The notes under the pieces: model-generated
The model's database searches: none
What the model was told of the DNA's origin: nothing
Seen by the model: only the letters and a program-made list of their open reading frames with translations
Shown here: in pieces, positions 8,311-16,613 of the stretch
Numbering within the stretch: position 1 is the stretch's first letter
Layout: every line of letters begins with the position of its first letter
Translations under genes and position numbers: made by a program
DNA from: DASPTH01 sp035623515
Lineage (GTDB): Bacteria > Actinomycetota > Acidimicrobiia > IMCC26256 > DASPTH01
Direction of reading: 5' to 3'
Assembly (NCBI GenBank): GCA_035623515.1
Contig: DASPTH010000140.1
Coordinates: 1-40,087 of the forward strand
Length of the DNA: 40,087 nucleotides

Positions 8311-9473
8311 TGGAGTTCACGACCCCGCTCGACGTGGAGCGCATGCAGCGCGAGCGGCACGCGCGCCTCGTCGAGCAGATGAAGGCCCAGGACGTCGACG
8401 TGCTGCTCGCGGCAGCACCCGTGACGGTGGTCTACGCCACCGGCGTCGTCGTACCCGCGGCCGACGCGGCCCGTGCCGCGCACCGCCGCGCGGTCGCGGT
8501 GGTCACGGCCGACGGCGCGCCACCCGAGGTGTACACGCCCTACCCCGACGGTGTGCCGGCCACGACCGACCCCGCACGCGTCCACGGCGGGCTCGACCTC
8601 GAGTGGGACGACGACGCGAGCGTGCTCGCCAAGTCGTTGCCGCCGGGGCGTCTCGCGGTCGACGACCTCACGATGCCGCTCCGGGCCGCGCTCGCCGACC
8701 GGGAACTCGTCGACGCCGGGTCGGTGGTGAGCGCGGCCAAGGTGGTGAAGACCGCCGACGAGATCGAGTGCATCCGCCGCGCGCAGGCGATCAACGAGGC
8801 GGCGATCGCCGACGTGCACGCCATCCTGCAGCCGGGAGTCAACGCCCTCGAGTTGAGCGGTCGGCTCCTCCACTCGCTGTTCGAGCTCGGCGCGTCGTCG
8901 AACACCGTCGACCCGATCTGGCAGGTGATGGGCCGCGAGCCCGCCGACCGGCCGATGTCGATCACCGGTGATCTCGTGTTCCCCACACCCACGCGGTCGC
9001 GCGTCCTGGCCGAGAACGACCTCGTCTGGGCCGACAACGGGGTCAACTACTGCGGCTACCAGTCCGACTACGGCAACGCGTGGATCGTCGGTCGGGAGCC
9101 CAACGCCCGCGAGCGCGAGCACTACGGAACCTGGCGAGCCCTCCTCGACCGGGTGCTCGGCGCGCTCCGACCCGGCGCGACGTGCGCCGACCTCACCGCC
9201 GCCGCGGGCGAGGCGTTCGGGCGGCGCCCGTGGCTCGCCCACCTCTACCTCGCCCACGGCACCGGCACCGAGAGCGCCGAGCTCCCGTACGTCGGCACCG
9301 ACCTCGGCGCCGACTTCGACGCCGGTTTCGTGCTGGCACCGGGCATGGTGCTCGTGTTCGAGCCCATCACCTGGGAGGACGGGATCGGCGGCTTCCGCGC
9401 CGAGGAGATCGTCGCGGTCACCGACGAGGGGCACGAGGTGCTCAGCCACGTCGACTCGTCGGAATGGAACTGA
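8310..9473 (+). CDS. M24 family metallopeptidase / creatinase-like (Xaa-Pro aminopeptidase fold), metal site intact
   Basis: 387 residues with the two-domain layout of creatinase, prolidase and aminopeptidase P. The pita-bread domain holds all five expected metal ligands: Asp242 (WADNG), Asp253 (QSDYGN), His316 (LAHGTG), Glu351 (LVFEP) and Glu365 (FRAEE). It is therefore predicted to be an active di-metal hydrolase acting on an imido or amide bond; peptidase versus creatinase-type chemistry cannot be told from sequence alone. The ATG at 8310 shares one base with the preceding TGA, so translation is coupled to the amidohydrolase. It is followed almost directly by a second M24 protein with a broken site. 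Confidence 0.9.
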   Translation: MEFTTPLDVERMQRERHARLVEQMKAQDVDVLLAAAPVTVVYATGVVVPAADAARAAHRRAVAVVTADGAPPEVYTPYPDGVPATTDPARVHGGLDLEWDDDASVLAKSLPPGRLAVDDLTMPLRAALADRELVDAGSVVSAAKVVKTADEIECIRRAQAINEAAIADVHAILQPGVNALELSGRLLHSLFELGASSNTVDPIWQVMGREPADRPMSITGDLVFPTPTRSRVLAENDLVWADNGVNYCGYQSDYGNAWIVGREPNAREREHYGTWRALLDRVLGALRPGATCADLTAAAGEAFGRRPWLAHLYLAHGTGTESAELPYVGTDLGADFDAGFVLAPGMVLVFEPITWEDGIGGFRAEEIVAVTDEGHEVLSHVDSSEWN

Positions 9474-9475
9474 CG

Positions 9476-10489
9476 ATGCGCGATCACCTCGACAAGCTCA
9501 CCGACGCGATGGCGGACTCGGGCACCGACGTGCTGCTCCTCGGCCGCCCGGGGAACGCACGGTGGGTCACCGGCGCCGAGAGCCTCTGGCTGTCGGGCAG
9601 CCGCGCGTTCGCACCCAGCTGTGTGGTCGTGCGAGAGCCCGCGAGCGTCCACCTGCTGTCCGTGACCGACGAGGGTGTGCCCGCCGACGTCGTGCCGTCC
9701 ACCAACCTGTTCCCGATCAGCTGGAACCCCATGAACCTGATGGGAGCGATCGCGGCGGTCCCGGGCGTCGCCGGCGCCGCGCGCATCGGCGTCGACTCGA
9801 TCACCCCGATGATGGAACAGATGCTGAACGCGACCTTTCCCTCGGCCGAATTCGTCGACGGCGAGTCGTTGCTCCGCCAAGTCCGGCGCGTGAAGTCCGA
9901 CGCCGACGTCGCCGGCATCCGCGCCGCGGTCGCGCTCGCCGAAGACTGCTCGCGCGCGACACTCGATGCACTCGTACCGGGAGTGCGTGAACGTGAGCTC
10001 GTGGGCGTGTTCGAGGACCGGATGGCGGATGGCGGCGTGTCGACCCCCGCGTTCGAGGGGATGTTCGTGGTCGCCGACGGCACGGCGCGAACGCTTGCGA
10101 CCGATCGGGTCATCCGGGCCGGCGACCTCGTCCACCTGCGTGGCGGGGTGCTGCGCGACGGCTGGGAAGGTTGGCTGTCGCGCAGCGCGGTGTGCGGCGC
10201 CGCTCCGACCGACGCACTGCGGCGCTCGTTCGTGTCGTGGCGATCGGCAACCGACGACGTGCTCGGGCGGTGCGTGCCCGGCACCCGTGTCGGTGACCTC
10301 CGCGCTCGCGGCGCGACGATCGACGGCGTCGGCATGGGTCACGAGGAGCTCGCAGACACCGACGAGCTCGTGCCCGGCAACGTGCTCGCGGTCGAGACCC
10401 TCGTCGACGGCGTCCTCGGCAGCGAGATCGCGATCGTCGGGAGGGGCGCCCCGGATCTCGTCACCACCCTCGCGCACCCGCTCGCCTGA
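9476..10489 (+). CDS. Degenerate M24-fold protein (predicted pseudoenzyme)
   Basis: 337 residues. The N-terminal creatinase/prolidase domain (about 1-135) and a pita-bread domain are recognisable (VRRVKSDADVAGIRAA matches the junction seen in its neighbour). Aligned by segment to the preceding M24 protein, the two metal aspartates are replaced (DLVHLRGG for DLVWADNG; GWEGWLSRS for GYQSDYGNA), and the His of AHGTG falls in GVGMG. The two C-terminal glutamates remain (LAVET, GSEIAI). Catalysis by the usual di-metal mechanism is unlikely. ATG 9476 follows the previous stop by 2 nt; an in-frame ATG at 9464 would overlap it by 10 nt and is the alternative. It may pair with the active M24 protein as a regulatory or structural subunit. 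Confidence 0.82.
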   Translation: MRDHLDKLTDAMADSGTDVLLLGRPGNARWVTGAESLWLSGSRAFAPSCVVVREPASVHLLSVTDEGVPADVVPSTNLFPISWNPMNLMGAIAAVPGVAGAARIGVDSITPMMEQMLNATFPSAEFVDGESLLRQVRRVKSDADVAGIRAAVALAEDCSRATLDALVPGVRERELVGVFEDRMADGGVSTPAFEGMFVVADGTARTLATDRVIRAGDLVHLRGGVLRDGWEGWLSRSAVCGAAPTDALRRSFVSWRSATDDVLGRCVPGTRVGDLRARGATIDGVGMGHEELADTDELVPGNVLAVETLVDGVLGSEIAIVGRGAPDLVTTLAHPLA

Positions 10490-10524
10490 CCTGCCGGTCG
10501 CACGCCCATCCCGCGTGCGGCAGG
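10490..10524 (+). terminator. Hairpin terminator candidate after the amidohydrolase-M24 operon
   Basis: Begins at the base after the stop codon. CCTGC (10490-10494) pairs with GCAGG (10520-10524) and CGCACGC (10499-10505) pairs with GCGTGCG (10513-10519); the loop is 7 nt and CGGT bulges from the 5' arm. There is no T tract, as is common for actinobacterial terminators. The right arm also contains the only purine-rich stretch before the next gene. Confidence 0.55.
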
Positions 10525-10539
10525 AGCCGTAGTACCGGC

Positions 10540-11109
10540 ATGGTCCGCCGTCGGCACCTCGGCCGCAACCTGGCGATCGCCGGTCTCGCCGGGCTCGTGC
10601 TCGCGCTCGCGCTGCTCTTCGTGCTCGTGGGCAGCCCCGCCCCGTCGTACTCGTCGTCGACCCACACGCCCCAGCCCGCGGGCCGGAATCCCTCGAAGTC
10701 GGCTCGGATGGTGTGCGCGCACGAGGCGCAGCACGACATCGACGGTGTCCTCGGGGTGCAGATCGCCGCTCCGCCCGCACCCACGTGGGTCGACCACCTC
10801 TATTCGTGCCGCTACGTGTACGCGAACGGCTCGATGGTCCTGTCCGTGAAGGAGCTGTCGAGCGCGCCGGCCACCACCGCGTACTTCACCTCGTTGCGCA
10901 CCCGGCTCGGCGACCGCACCACGTTGCACGAGGTCGGCCAGGGTGCCTTCGTGACCCGCGCGGGGTCGGTCGTGGTGCGAAAGGACTACAAGGTGCTGCT
11001 CGTCGACACGTCGTCTCTGCCTGCCCGCTTCGGCGCGCGGGCCGAGTCGCGTGCCGACGTGGCCGCCGACGTGAGCATCACGATCCTGGGCTGCTGGAGC
11101 GGGGCGTAG
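10540..11109 (+). CDS. Membrane-anchored extracytoplasmic protein of unknown function
   Basis: 189 residues. Basic N-terminus MVRRRHLGRN, then one hydrophobic helix (about 11-33, IAGLAGLVLALALLFVLV), a Pro/Ser linker (about 36-55) and an extracellular domain with three cysteines (MVCAHEAQHDI, YSCRYVY, ILGCWSG), of which two could form a disulfide. There is no lipobox Cys after the helix, so it is an uncleaved anchor or a signal peptide. The pattern of a small alpha/beta domain with a C-terminal GCW resembles secreted actinobacterial proteins, but I cannot name a family. AGGAG at 10522-10526 is far (13 nt) from the ATG. The 3' end overlaps the convergent PLP-enzyme gene by 32 bp. Confidence 0.72.
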   Translation: MVRRRHLGRNLAIAGLAGLVLALALLFVLVGSPAPSYSSSTHTPQPAGRNPSKSARMVCAHEAQHDIDGVLGVQIAAPPAPTWVDHLYSCRYVYANGSMVLSVKELSSAPATTAYFTSLRTRLGDRTTLHEVGQGAFVTRAGSVVVRKDYKVLLVDTSSLPARFGARAESRADVAADVSITILGCWSGA

Positions 11110-12322
11110 CGCGCAACGCCACGTGGGTGGCGTCGGCACGCTGCACCGCAGCCGCAACACCGAGCGCGTGCGCGAGGTCGGCCCACAGGTCGCCGACGTC
11201 CTCGCACCCCACGCTCAACCGGAGCAGCCCGGGCGGCGCCACCTCGCCCGGCCACTTGGCGCGCCGCTCGATGGTGGTCTCCACGCCCCCGAGGCTGGTG
11301 GCGTGGACGACGAGCTGCGTCGAGCGGGCCACCGCCTCCGCCGCCCCCGCGCCCCCGGCCACCTCGAACGACAGCACCGTCCCGAACCCGTCGAGCTGAG
11401 CCAGCGCGCGCGAGCGCGCCTCGCCCGACGCCAGCCCCGGGTAGCGCACCCGCTCGACACCGGGATGCACCGCCAGCCGGCGCGCCAACTCGTGCGCGGT
11501 CGTCGACGCGCGCTCGAACCGCAGCGGCAGGGTACGGACGCCACGCAGCGCGAGGTACACCTCCATCGGACCCGGCACCGCGCCGCCGAGCGAACGTCGT
11601 TGCCGGAGCCGATCACACGCCTCGGAGCCGTCGGGCGCGACGACCGCACCGAGCACGACGTCGGAGTGGCCCGCCAACAGCTTCGTCGCGCTGTGCACCA
11701 CGAGGTCGGCGCCGAGCTCCAGCGGTCGTTGACCGAGCGGCGTCATCAGCGTGTTGTCGACGACGACGGTCGCACCACGCGCGTGCGCGGCGACCGCCAA
11801 CGCCGGGATGTCGGCCACGTCGAGCATCGGGTTCGTCGGCGACTCGACCCACAACACGTGCGCGCCGTCGCAGGCCTCGACTGCCGCGTCGGTGTCGGTG
11901 ACGTCCACGGCACGCGCCTGCCAGCGGCCCGCGACCGCGGCGCCGAGGAGCGTGCGGGTGCCGTAGTAGCCGTCACGCGGCACGACGATCGTGGCACCCA
12001 CGGGAACGTCGTCGAAGACGGCTGCGGTGGCCGCCATTCCCGACGCGAACGCGACGGCGACACCGCCCTCGAGCTCACCGAGAACGGTCTCGAACGCAGA
12101 CCAGGTGGGGTTGCCGTCGCGCGCGTACGCGACGGGACCCCCGGCGTGGTACGCCGATGCGAACACGGGAGGAGGGTTCAGCGGTGCGTCCGGCGCGCGT
12201 TCCGGGCGGCCGGCCACGACCGCCCGCGTCGCGCGGGACCAGGCCGGCGGGCGGGCGACCGGTGCGGCCGGTGCGCCGAAGGGTGACCGGGGCGAGCCGG
12301 GGTCGTCGGGGTCGTCGTCCAT
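11078..12322 (-). CDS. PLP-dependent Cys/Met metabolism enzyme (cystathionine gamma-synthase/lyase family)
   Basis: 414 residues, fold-type I. PLP lysine Lys214 lies in VVHSATKLLAGHSDVV; Asp189 (VVVDNT) contacts the pyridine nitrogen; Tyr in DGYYGTR and WVESPTNPML are family signatures; AFASGMAA precedes the phosphate-binding turn. The C-terminal LRLSVGCEDVGDL is standard. The family interconverts cystathionine, homocysteine and cysteine or cleaves methionine; which reaction cannot be set from sequence. The start MDDDPDDP at 12322 leaves a Pro-rich N-terminal 30 residues beyond the usual length; no clear RBS. A tail of about 22 residues after GVAAAV overlaps the convergent secreted-protein gene. 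Divergent from the CMD-like gene across an 86-bp gap with an inverted repeat. Confidence 0.88.
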   Translation of the reverse strand: MDDDPDDPGSPRSPFGAPAAPVARPPAWSRATRAVVAGRPERAPDAPLNPPPVFASAYHAGGPVAYARDGNPTWSAFETVLGELEGGVAVAFASGMAATAAVFDDVPVGATIVVPRDGYYGTRTLLGAAVAGRWQARAVDVTDTDAAVEACDGAHVLWVESPTNPMLDVADIPALAVAAHARGATVVVDNTLMTPLGQRPLELGADLVVHSATKLLAGHSDVVLGAVVAPDGSEACDRLRQRRSLGGAVPGPMEVYLALRGVRTLPLRFERASTTAHELARRLAVHPGVERVRYPGLASGEARSRALAQLDGFGTVLSFEVAGGAGAAEAVARSTQLVVHATSLGGVETTIERRAKWPGEVAPPGLLRLSVGCEDVGDLWADLAHALGVAAAVQRADATHVALRATPRSSSPGS

Positions 12323-12344
12323 GCGCGTCACTTCGCCGGCAGCC

Positions 12345-12358
12345 TCGCGGTTCCGCGA
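12345..12358. promoter_or_regulatory. Inverted repeat in the PLP-enzyme / CMD divergent gap
   Basis: TCGCGG-TT-CCGCGA: 6-bp arms, 2-bp centre, 23 bp from the minus-strand start at 12322 and 51 bp from the plus-strand start at 12409. It could be an operator for both genes. In a region this GC-rich a 6-bp-arm repeat of this composition may arise by chance. Confidence 0.3.
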
Positions 12359-12408
12359 CCGGCTCGCCAAGTCTCCGCGTTCACCTCGTGCGTAGGATTC
12401 CGCGCCGA

Positions 12409-12957
12409 ATGACCGCTCCGCGCATCCCGCCGCTGCCCGAGGACCAGCGCACGCCGCGCCAACAGGCGCTCATCGACGACCTCGTGCAGGGACCGACGGT
12501 CAACATCTACACCACGCTCGCCCGCCACCCCGACACGGCGGCCGCGATGGTGAACCTCGGGCGCACCCTGCGCGGCGGGCGCTTGCCCGTGCGCGACCGG
12601 GAGGTGTTGATCCTCCGGACCGGCTGGAACTGCCAGTCGGCCTACGAGTTCGCGCAGCACCGCCGGGTGGCGCTCACCATCGGCATGACGCTCGACGACA
12701 TCCGCCGGATCCAGGACGGTCCCGACGCGGCCGGCTGGGACGGGTTCGAGTGCCTCCTCTGCCGCGCCGCCGACGAGCTGCACCACGAGCACGGCCTCCG
12801 TGACACCACGTGGGCCGGGCTCGCCGAGCGGTACGACGAACAACAGCTCATCGAGGCCGTGCTCCTCGTCGGCTATTACCACCTCGTGTCGTTCGCCCTC
12901 AACGCGCTCCGGGTGCCGATCGAACCCGGCGCCGAAGCGTTCGTCGGCGACGATTGA
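12409..12957 (+). CDS. Carboxymuconolactone decarboxylase (AhpD-like) family protein
   Basis: 182 residues, all-helical CMD fold. REVLILRTGWNCQSAYEFAQHRRVAL is the family core (the Y-E-F-x-x-H pattern after the first Cys), followed by GMTLDDIRRI and ECLLCRAADELHH. The CLLC pair lies later than in AhpD, so peroxidase-type CxxC chemistry is uncertain; decarboxylase-like or gamma-carboxymuconolactone-type function is equally open. The ATG at 12409 lies 10 nt after a TAGGAT hexamer (12393-12398) with no Shine-Dalgarno, so the transcript is probably leaderless or nearly so. The MFS gene follows after 7 nt, so the two are likely co-transcribed. Confidence 0.87.
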   Translation: MTAPRIPPLPEDQRTPRQQALIDDLVQGPTVNIYTTLARHPDTAAAMVNLGRTLRGGRLPVRDREVLILRTGWNCQSAYEFAQHRRVALTIGMTLDDIRRIQDGPDAAGWDGFECLLCRAADELHHEHGLRDTTWAGLAERYDEQQLIEAVLLVGYYHLVSFALNALRVPIEPGAEAFVGDD

Positions 12958-12964
12958 GGGCGTC

Positions 12965-14578
12965 GTGACCGAGGACGCCACCACGGCGAGGAGCGCGACG
13001 AGCATCGTGCTGCTCACGCTGGCCGCCGGCCAATTCCTCATGACGCTCGACAGCTCGGTGATGAACGTGTCGATCGCGACCGTTGCCAAGGACGTGGGCA
13101 CGACCGTCACCGGCATCCAGGCCGCGATCACCTTCTACACGCTCGTGATGGCGACGCTCATGATCACCGGGGGAAAGGTCGGCCAGATCCTCGGCCGCAA
13201 GCGCGCGTTCGCGATCGGCTGCGTGATCTACGGGTGCGGGTCGTTCACCACCGCGATCGCTCCCAACCTGACCGTGCTGATCATCGGCTGGTCGTTCCTC
13301 GAAGGCGTCGGGGCGGCGCTGATCATGCCGGCGATCGTCGCGCTCGTGGCGTCGAACTTCGCGCGATCCGAGCGACCGCGCGCCTACGGGCTCGTCGCGT
13401 CGGCGGGCGCCATCGCGGTGGCGGCCGGTCCCCTGATCGGCGGGTTGTTCACGACGTACTGGTCGTGGCGCTGGGTCTTCGCGGGCGAGGTGCTCGTGGT
13501 GCTCGTGATCCTCGCGTTCACGCGGCGCATGGCCGACACCCCGCCCGACCCCACGGCACGCCTCGACCTCGTCGGCACCGCGCTGTCGGCGCTGGGGCTC
13601 GGTCTCATCGTGTACGGCATCCTGCGCTCCGGCTCGTGGGGATTCGTGCAGCCCAAACCGGACGCGCCGGAGTGGCTCGGCCTGTCGCCCGTGGTCTGGC
13701 TCATCCTGGGCGGCGGCGTCGTGCTCTTCCTCTTCCTGGCCTGGGAGAACCATCGCCTCGCGGCCGGCAAGGGCGTGCTGATCAACCCGCCGATGCTGCG
13801 CAACCGCACGCTGCAGGGCGGGCTCATCGCGTTCTTCTTCCAGTACCTCCTCCAGGCGGGCTTGTTCTTCACCGTGCCGCTCTTCCTGTCCGTCGCGCTC
13901 GGGCTGTCGGCGATCGCGACCGGCGTCCGCCTCCTGCCACTGTCGGTGACGCTGTTGCTCGCCGCGGTGGGCATCCCGAAGGTGTTCCCCCACGTGTCGC
14001 CCATCCGCGTCGTGCGGCTCGGCTTCCTCGCGCTGTTCGCCGGCATCGTCGTGATGGTCGCCGCGCTCGACGCCGGCGCCGGCGCCGAGATCACCACGTG
14101 GCCGATGCTGCTCGCCGGCCTCGGGGTCGGCGCGCTCGCGTCCCAACTCGGCGCGGTGACCGTGGGGTCGGTGCCCGACGAGGAGAGCGGCGAAGTGGGC
14201 GGGCTCCAGAACACGGTCACGAACCTGGGCGCCTCGATCGGCACCGCGCTCGCCGGCGCAGTGCTCATCTCCGCGCTCACCGCGTCGTTCTTCACCAACA
14301 TCGCCGGTAACTCCGCGGTCTCGTCAGCCGTCAGCCAGAAGGCCCAGGTGGAGCTGTCCGCCGGCGTGCCGTTCGTCTCCGACAAGGATCTCCGCGCCGC
14401 GCTCGACAAGGCCGGCGTGCCGTCGAAGGAGGCCGACGCCATCGTCACCGAGTACTCGGACGCGCGCCTCGACGGACTCCGCGCCGCGCTGTCCCTGCTC
14501 GCCGTCCTCGCGCTCCTCGCGGTGTTCTTCAGCCGCCGGATACCGCGCGAGCAACTGGCATCGGACCCCTCCGGTTGA
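12965..14578 (+). CDS. MFS drug:H+ antiporter-2 (DHA2, EmrB/QacA-type) efflux transporter
   Basis: 537 residues, 14 predicted membrane helices. LTLAAGQFLMTLDSSVMNVSIATVA is the typical first helix with the LD..VMNVA motif of DHA2 exporters; GKVGQILGRKRAF is motif A; WRWVFAGEVL and PLIGGLF follow as in motif C regions. The extracellular loop near 440-500 (SAVSQKAQVELSAG and the DKAGVPSKEADAIV segment) is common in this subfamily. The GTG at 12965 is chosen for the preceding GAGGG about 6 nt upstream and the 7-nt spacing to the CMD gene. Likely exports a hydrophobic or antibiotic-like compound using the proton gradient. The next gene starts inside its stop codon (TTGA). Confidence 0.92.
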   Translation: MTEDATTARSATSIVLLTLAAGQFLMTLDSSVMNVSIATVAKDVGTTVTGIQAAITFYTLVMATLMITGGKVGQILGRKRAFAIGCVIYGCGSFTTAIAPNLTVLIIGWSFLEGVGAALIMPAIVALVASNFARSERPRAYGLVASAGAIAVAAGPLIGGLFTTYWSWRWVFAGEVLVVLVILAFTRRMADTPPDPTARLDLVGTALSALGLGLIVYGILRSGSWGFVQPKPDAPEWLGLSPVVWLILGGGVVLFLFLAWENHRLAAGKGVLINPPMLRNRTLQGGLIAFFFQYLLQAGLFFTVPLFLSVALGLSAIATGVRLLPLSVTLLLAAVGIPKVFPHVSPIRVVRLGFLALFAGIVVMVAALDAGAGAEITTWPMLLAGLGVGALASQLGAVTVGSVPDEESGEVGGLQNTVTNLGASIGTALAGAVLISALTASFFTNIAGNSAVSSAVSQKAQVELSAGVPFVSDKDLRAALDKAGVPSKEADAIVTEYSDARLDGLRAALSLLAVLALLAVFFSRRIPREQLASDPSG

Positions 14579-15837
14579 CCGAGTCCGACCGGCCGCGGGT
14601 ATCGGCGAGCCGGGTGATCGTGCTCCTGGTCACCGGGATCTGCCTCTACTTGCTGTTCCCGAAGCTCGCCGAGGTGTTCGAGGCGTGGGACAGCCTGGGG
14701 AAGGTCGACCCGGTCTGGATCCCGGCCATCGCCGGCGCGGAGCTCGCGAGCTTCGTGTGCGTCTGGCTGTTGCAGCGGCTGGCGCTCCGGACCGCGAGCT
14801 GGTTCGTGGTGATCACCACGCACCTCGCCGGCAACGCCTTCAACCGCATCACGCCGCTCGGCGGCGCGACCGGCACCGCGTTCCAGGCGCGCATGGTGGC
14901 CGACTCCGGGATGCCCGTGGCCGCGGCCGCGTCGGCGTTGACCGCGGTGTCGGTCCTGGGAAGCGTCGCGCTCGGCGCGTTGCCGCTCTTCACGTTCCCG
15001 TTGGTGGTACTCACCGGCACGCAGATCCCGCACCGGTTGCTCGCCGCCACGTGGATCGGTGTGATCGTCTTCGTCCTGCTGGCGGGGTTGGTCGCGCTGC
15101 TCCTGTGGACCCAGCAGCCGCTCGCGTGGATCGGCAACGCGATCGACGCGGTCTCGTCCCGCCTCCGTCATCGCCCGCGTTCGGGACTGGGCGCCCGGCT
15201 GGTCGCCGAGCGCGACGAGATCCGGCGCGTGTTGGGCTCCCAGTGGCTCCAGGCGGTCAGCACCTCGATCGGCCGGTGGTTCTTCGAGTACCTCGCGCTG
15301 CTCGCCACCCTCGTCGCGATCGGCGCGTCGCCCGACCCCGTGCTCACGCTGCTGGCGATCACCATCGCCGAGCTCCTCAGCCTCGTCCCGCTCACCCCTG
15401 GCGGCGTGGGCTTCGTGGAGGTGGGTCTCTACGGCACGCTCGTGGCCGCCGGCGTCGACCCGCAGTCGGCGCTGCTCGCAACGCTCGTGTTCCGCCTGGT
15501 CTCGTTCTGGTTGCCGCTGCCGATCGGGCTCGGCGCGGCCTACGTGTTCCGGCGCCGCTACCCGCGCCGCCCCGACCCGTCAGCCGGGACGGACGGGCGG
15601 CGCCGCGGCCGCCGGGCGCGCGGCTCGCCGGCGGCTCTCGTCGGAGAAGGTGCCCCGCCGGACCCCCTTGAGGAGCGCGCCCACGAAACGGGCCTTGTCG
15701 TTGTCGACCAGCGAACACCGGTACGCACACCCCACCGAGCAGCCCTCCTCGCAGCCCTTGCGCGTCCTCGAGTGCTCGTCGAGATCGGCGGTGGTGTACT
15801 CCTCCACCGGCTTGCCCAGTCGGCCGACCTGCTGTGA
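14575..15837 (+). CDS. UPF0104 / lysylphosphatidylglycerol-synthase-TM-like membrane protein with C-terminal extension
   Basis: 420 residues. The first 335 form a polytopic membrane domain of the LPG_synthase_TM type (AglD/MprF flippase-like): HLAGNAFNRITPLGGATGTAFQARM and LLSLVPLTPGGVGFVEVGLYG are the two signature segments. The start is TTG at 14575, overlapping the MFS stop as TTGA; a GTG at 14614 is the alternative. The frame stays open for about 85 hydrophilic, Arg/Pro-rich residues beyond the last helix, and this part is antisense to the convergent radical SAM gene over 258 bp. The family moves or synthesises lipids across the membrane; together with the opposing PAP2 gene this suggests envelope lipid work. 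Confidence 0.82.
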   Translation: MTESDRPRVSASRVIVLLVTGICLYLLFPKLAEVFEAWDSLGKVDPVWIPAIAGAELASFVCVWLLQRLALRTASWFVVITTHLAGNAFNRITPLGGATGTAFQARMVADSGMPVAAAASALTAVSVLGSVALGALPLFTFPLVVLTGTQIPHRLLAATWIGVIVFVLLAGLVALLLWTQQPLAWIGNAIDAVSSRLRHRPRSGLGARLVAERDEIRRVLGSQWLQAVSTSIGRWFFEYLALLATLVAIGASPDPVLTLLAITIAELLSLVPLTPGGVGFVEVGLYGTLVAAGVDPQSALLATLVFRLVSFWLPLPIGLGAAYVFRRRYPRRPDPSAGTDGRRRGRRARGSPAALVGEGAPPDPLEERAHETGLVVVDQRTPVRTPHRAALLAALARPRVLVEIGGGVLLHRLAQSADLL

Positions 15838-16602
15838 GCACAGCTCGACGTTGCCGAACTCGTCGACGTACAGGAAGCGCGCGCCTGCGCGGCACTGCCA
15901 CCGCGGTCGCTCGCCCCGGAGGAGCTGCCGGTTGTACTCGTAGTCGAGGAACGTGAACGGCTTGCTCTCCGAGTAGAAGTCCTCGAACAGGCCGAGGTAC
16001 GGCTGACCCTCGATGGCGACGGCGCCGGTGTCGTCGTGGATCAGGTTCAGCGACATGCGGAAGCCGTACGAGGCGATCTCCTGCGTGAGCTCTCGGAATT
16101 CGTCCCTCGACGCCTCGCACAGCACGACGGTGACGTGCACGTCGAACCGCGCCAACTCGTGCAGGCGGTCGAGCCGCATGCGCAGTGAGCGGAGCGACTT
16201 CTGGATGTAGCTGGTGGGGTCGACTCGCAGCGTGTCGATGCTCACGGTCAGGTTGTTGAGACCGGCAGCGTTCAGCGCCTCGACGGTGCTCCTGCGCAAC
16301 AGGATGCCGTTCGTCACCACGCTCGTGTTCGACTTGCGCCCCGCGTACGCCACGATCGCGGCCAGGTCGGGATGCATGAGCGGCTCACCACCGAGCAGCG
16401 TGATGTTCGCAGAGCCGAGCCGGTGCAGCGCGTCGATGCGGCGCTTCAGGTCGGCGAGCGGGACGGGTTCCGAAGTGCGGTCGTACTCGGAGCAGTAGCC
16501 GCAACTGAGGTTGCAGCGGCGCGTGACGATGAGCTGGGCATCGAGCGGAGCGTTGGTGAAGAGAATGCGCGGCACGCTCCGCACGAGGTGTCGGACCTGC
16601 AC
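15580..16602 (-). CDS. Radical SAM protein with SPASM/twitch-like C-terminus
   Basis: 340 residues. Cluster-binding CxxxCxxC at Cys30, Cys34 and Cys37 (TRRCNLSCGYCSEY); ITLLGGEP at about 67-74 is the SAM-binding GGE motif; VTNGILL and LTVSIDTLR are typical strands. The C-terminal third carries further cysteines (WQCRAG, VELCSQQ, and CEEGCSVGCAYRC) in the order LYVDEFGNVELC typical of SPASM/twitch auxiliary Fe-S sites. The start is GTG at 16602: a TAGATT hexamer (16616-16611) lies 8 nt before it and there is no Shine-Dalgarno, though that hexamer includes the PAP2 stop codon. Last gene of the mtnA-PAP2-radical SAM series. The substrate is unknown; a peptide or lipid headgroup is possible. Confidence 0.87.
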   Translation of the reverse strand: MQVRHLVRSVPRILFTNAPLDAQLIVTRRCNLSCGYCSEYDRTSEPVPLADLKRRIDALHRLGSANITLLGGEPLMHPDLAAIVAYAGRKSNTSVVTNGILLRRSTVEALNAAGLNNLTVSIDTLRVDPTSYIQKSLRSLRMRLDRLHELARFDVHVTVVLCEASRDEFRELTQEIASYGFRMSLNLIHDDTGAVAIEGQPYLGLFEDFYSESKPFTFLDYEYNRQLLRGERPRWQCRAGARFLYVDEFGNVELCSQQVGRLGKPVEEYTTADLDEHSRTRKGCEEGCSVGCAYRCSLVDNDKARFVGALLKGVRRGTFSDESRRRAARPAAAAPPVRPG

Positions 16603-16613
16603 GGGCGGGGAAT

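Noticed and set aside
8181..9449. 422-codon minus-strand frame antisense to the M24 gene
   Set aside because: No recognisable domain, composition typical of antisense shadow; all five M24 ligands are on the plus strand.
12899..15171. Long minus-strand frames antisense to the MFS and UPF0104 genes
   Set aside because: Composition is Arg/His/Asp-rich without domains; plus-strand products have clear membrane helices and family motifs.
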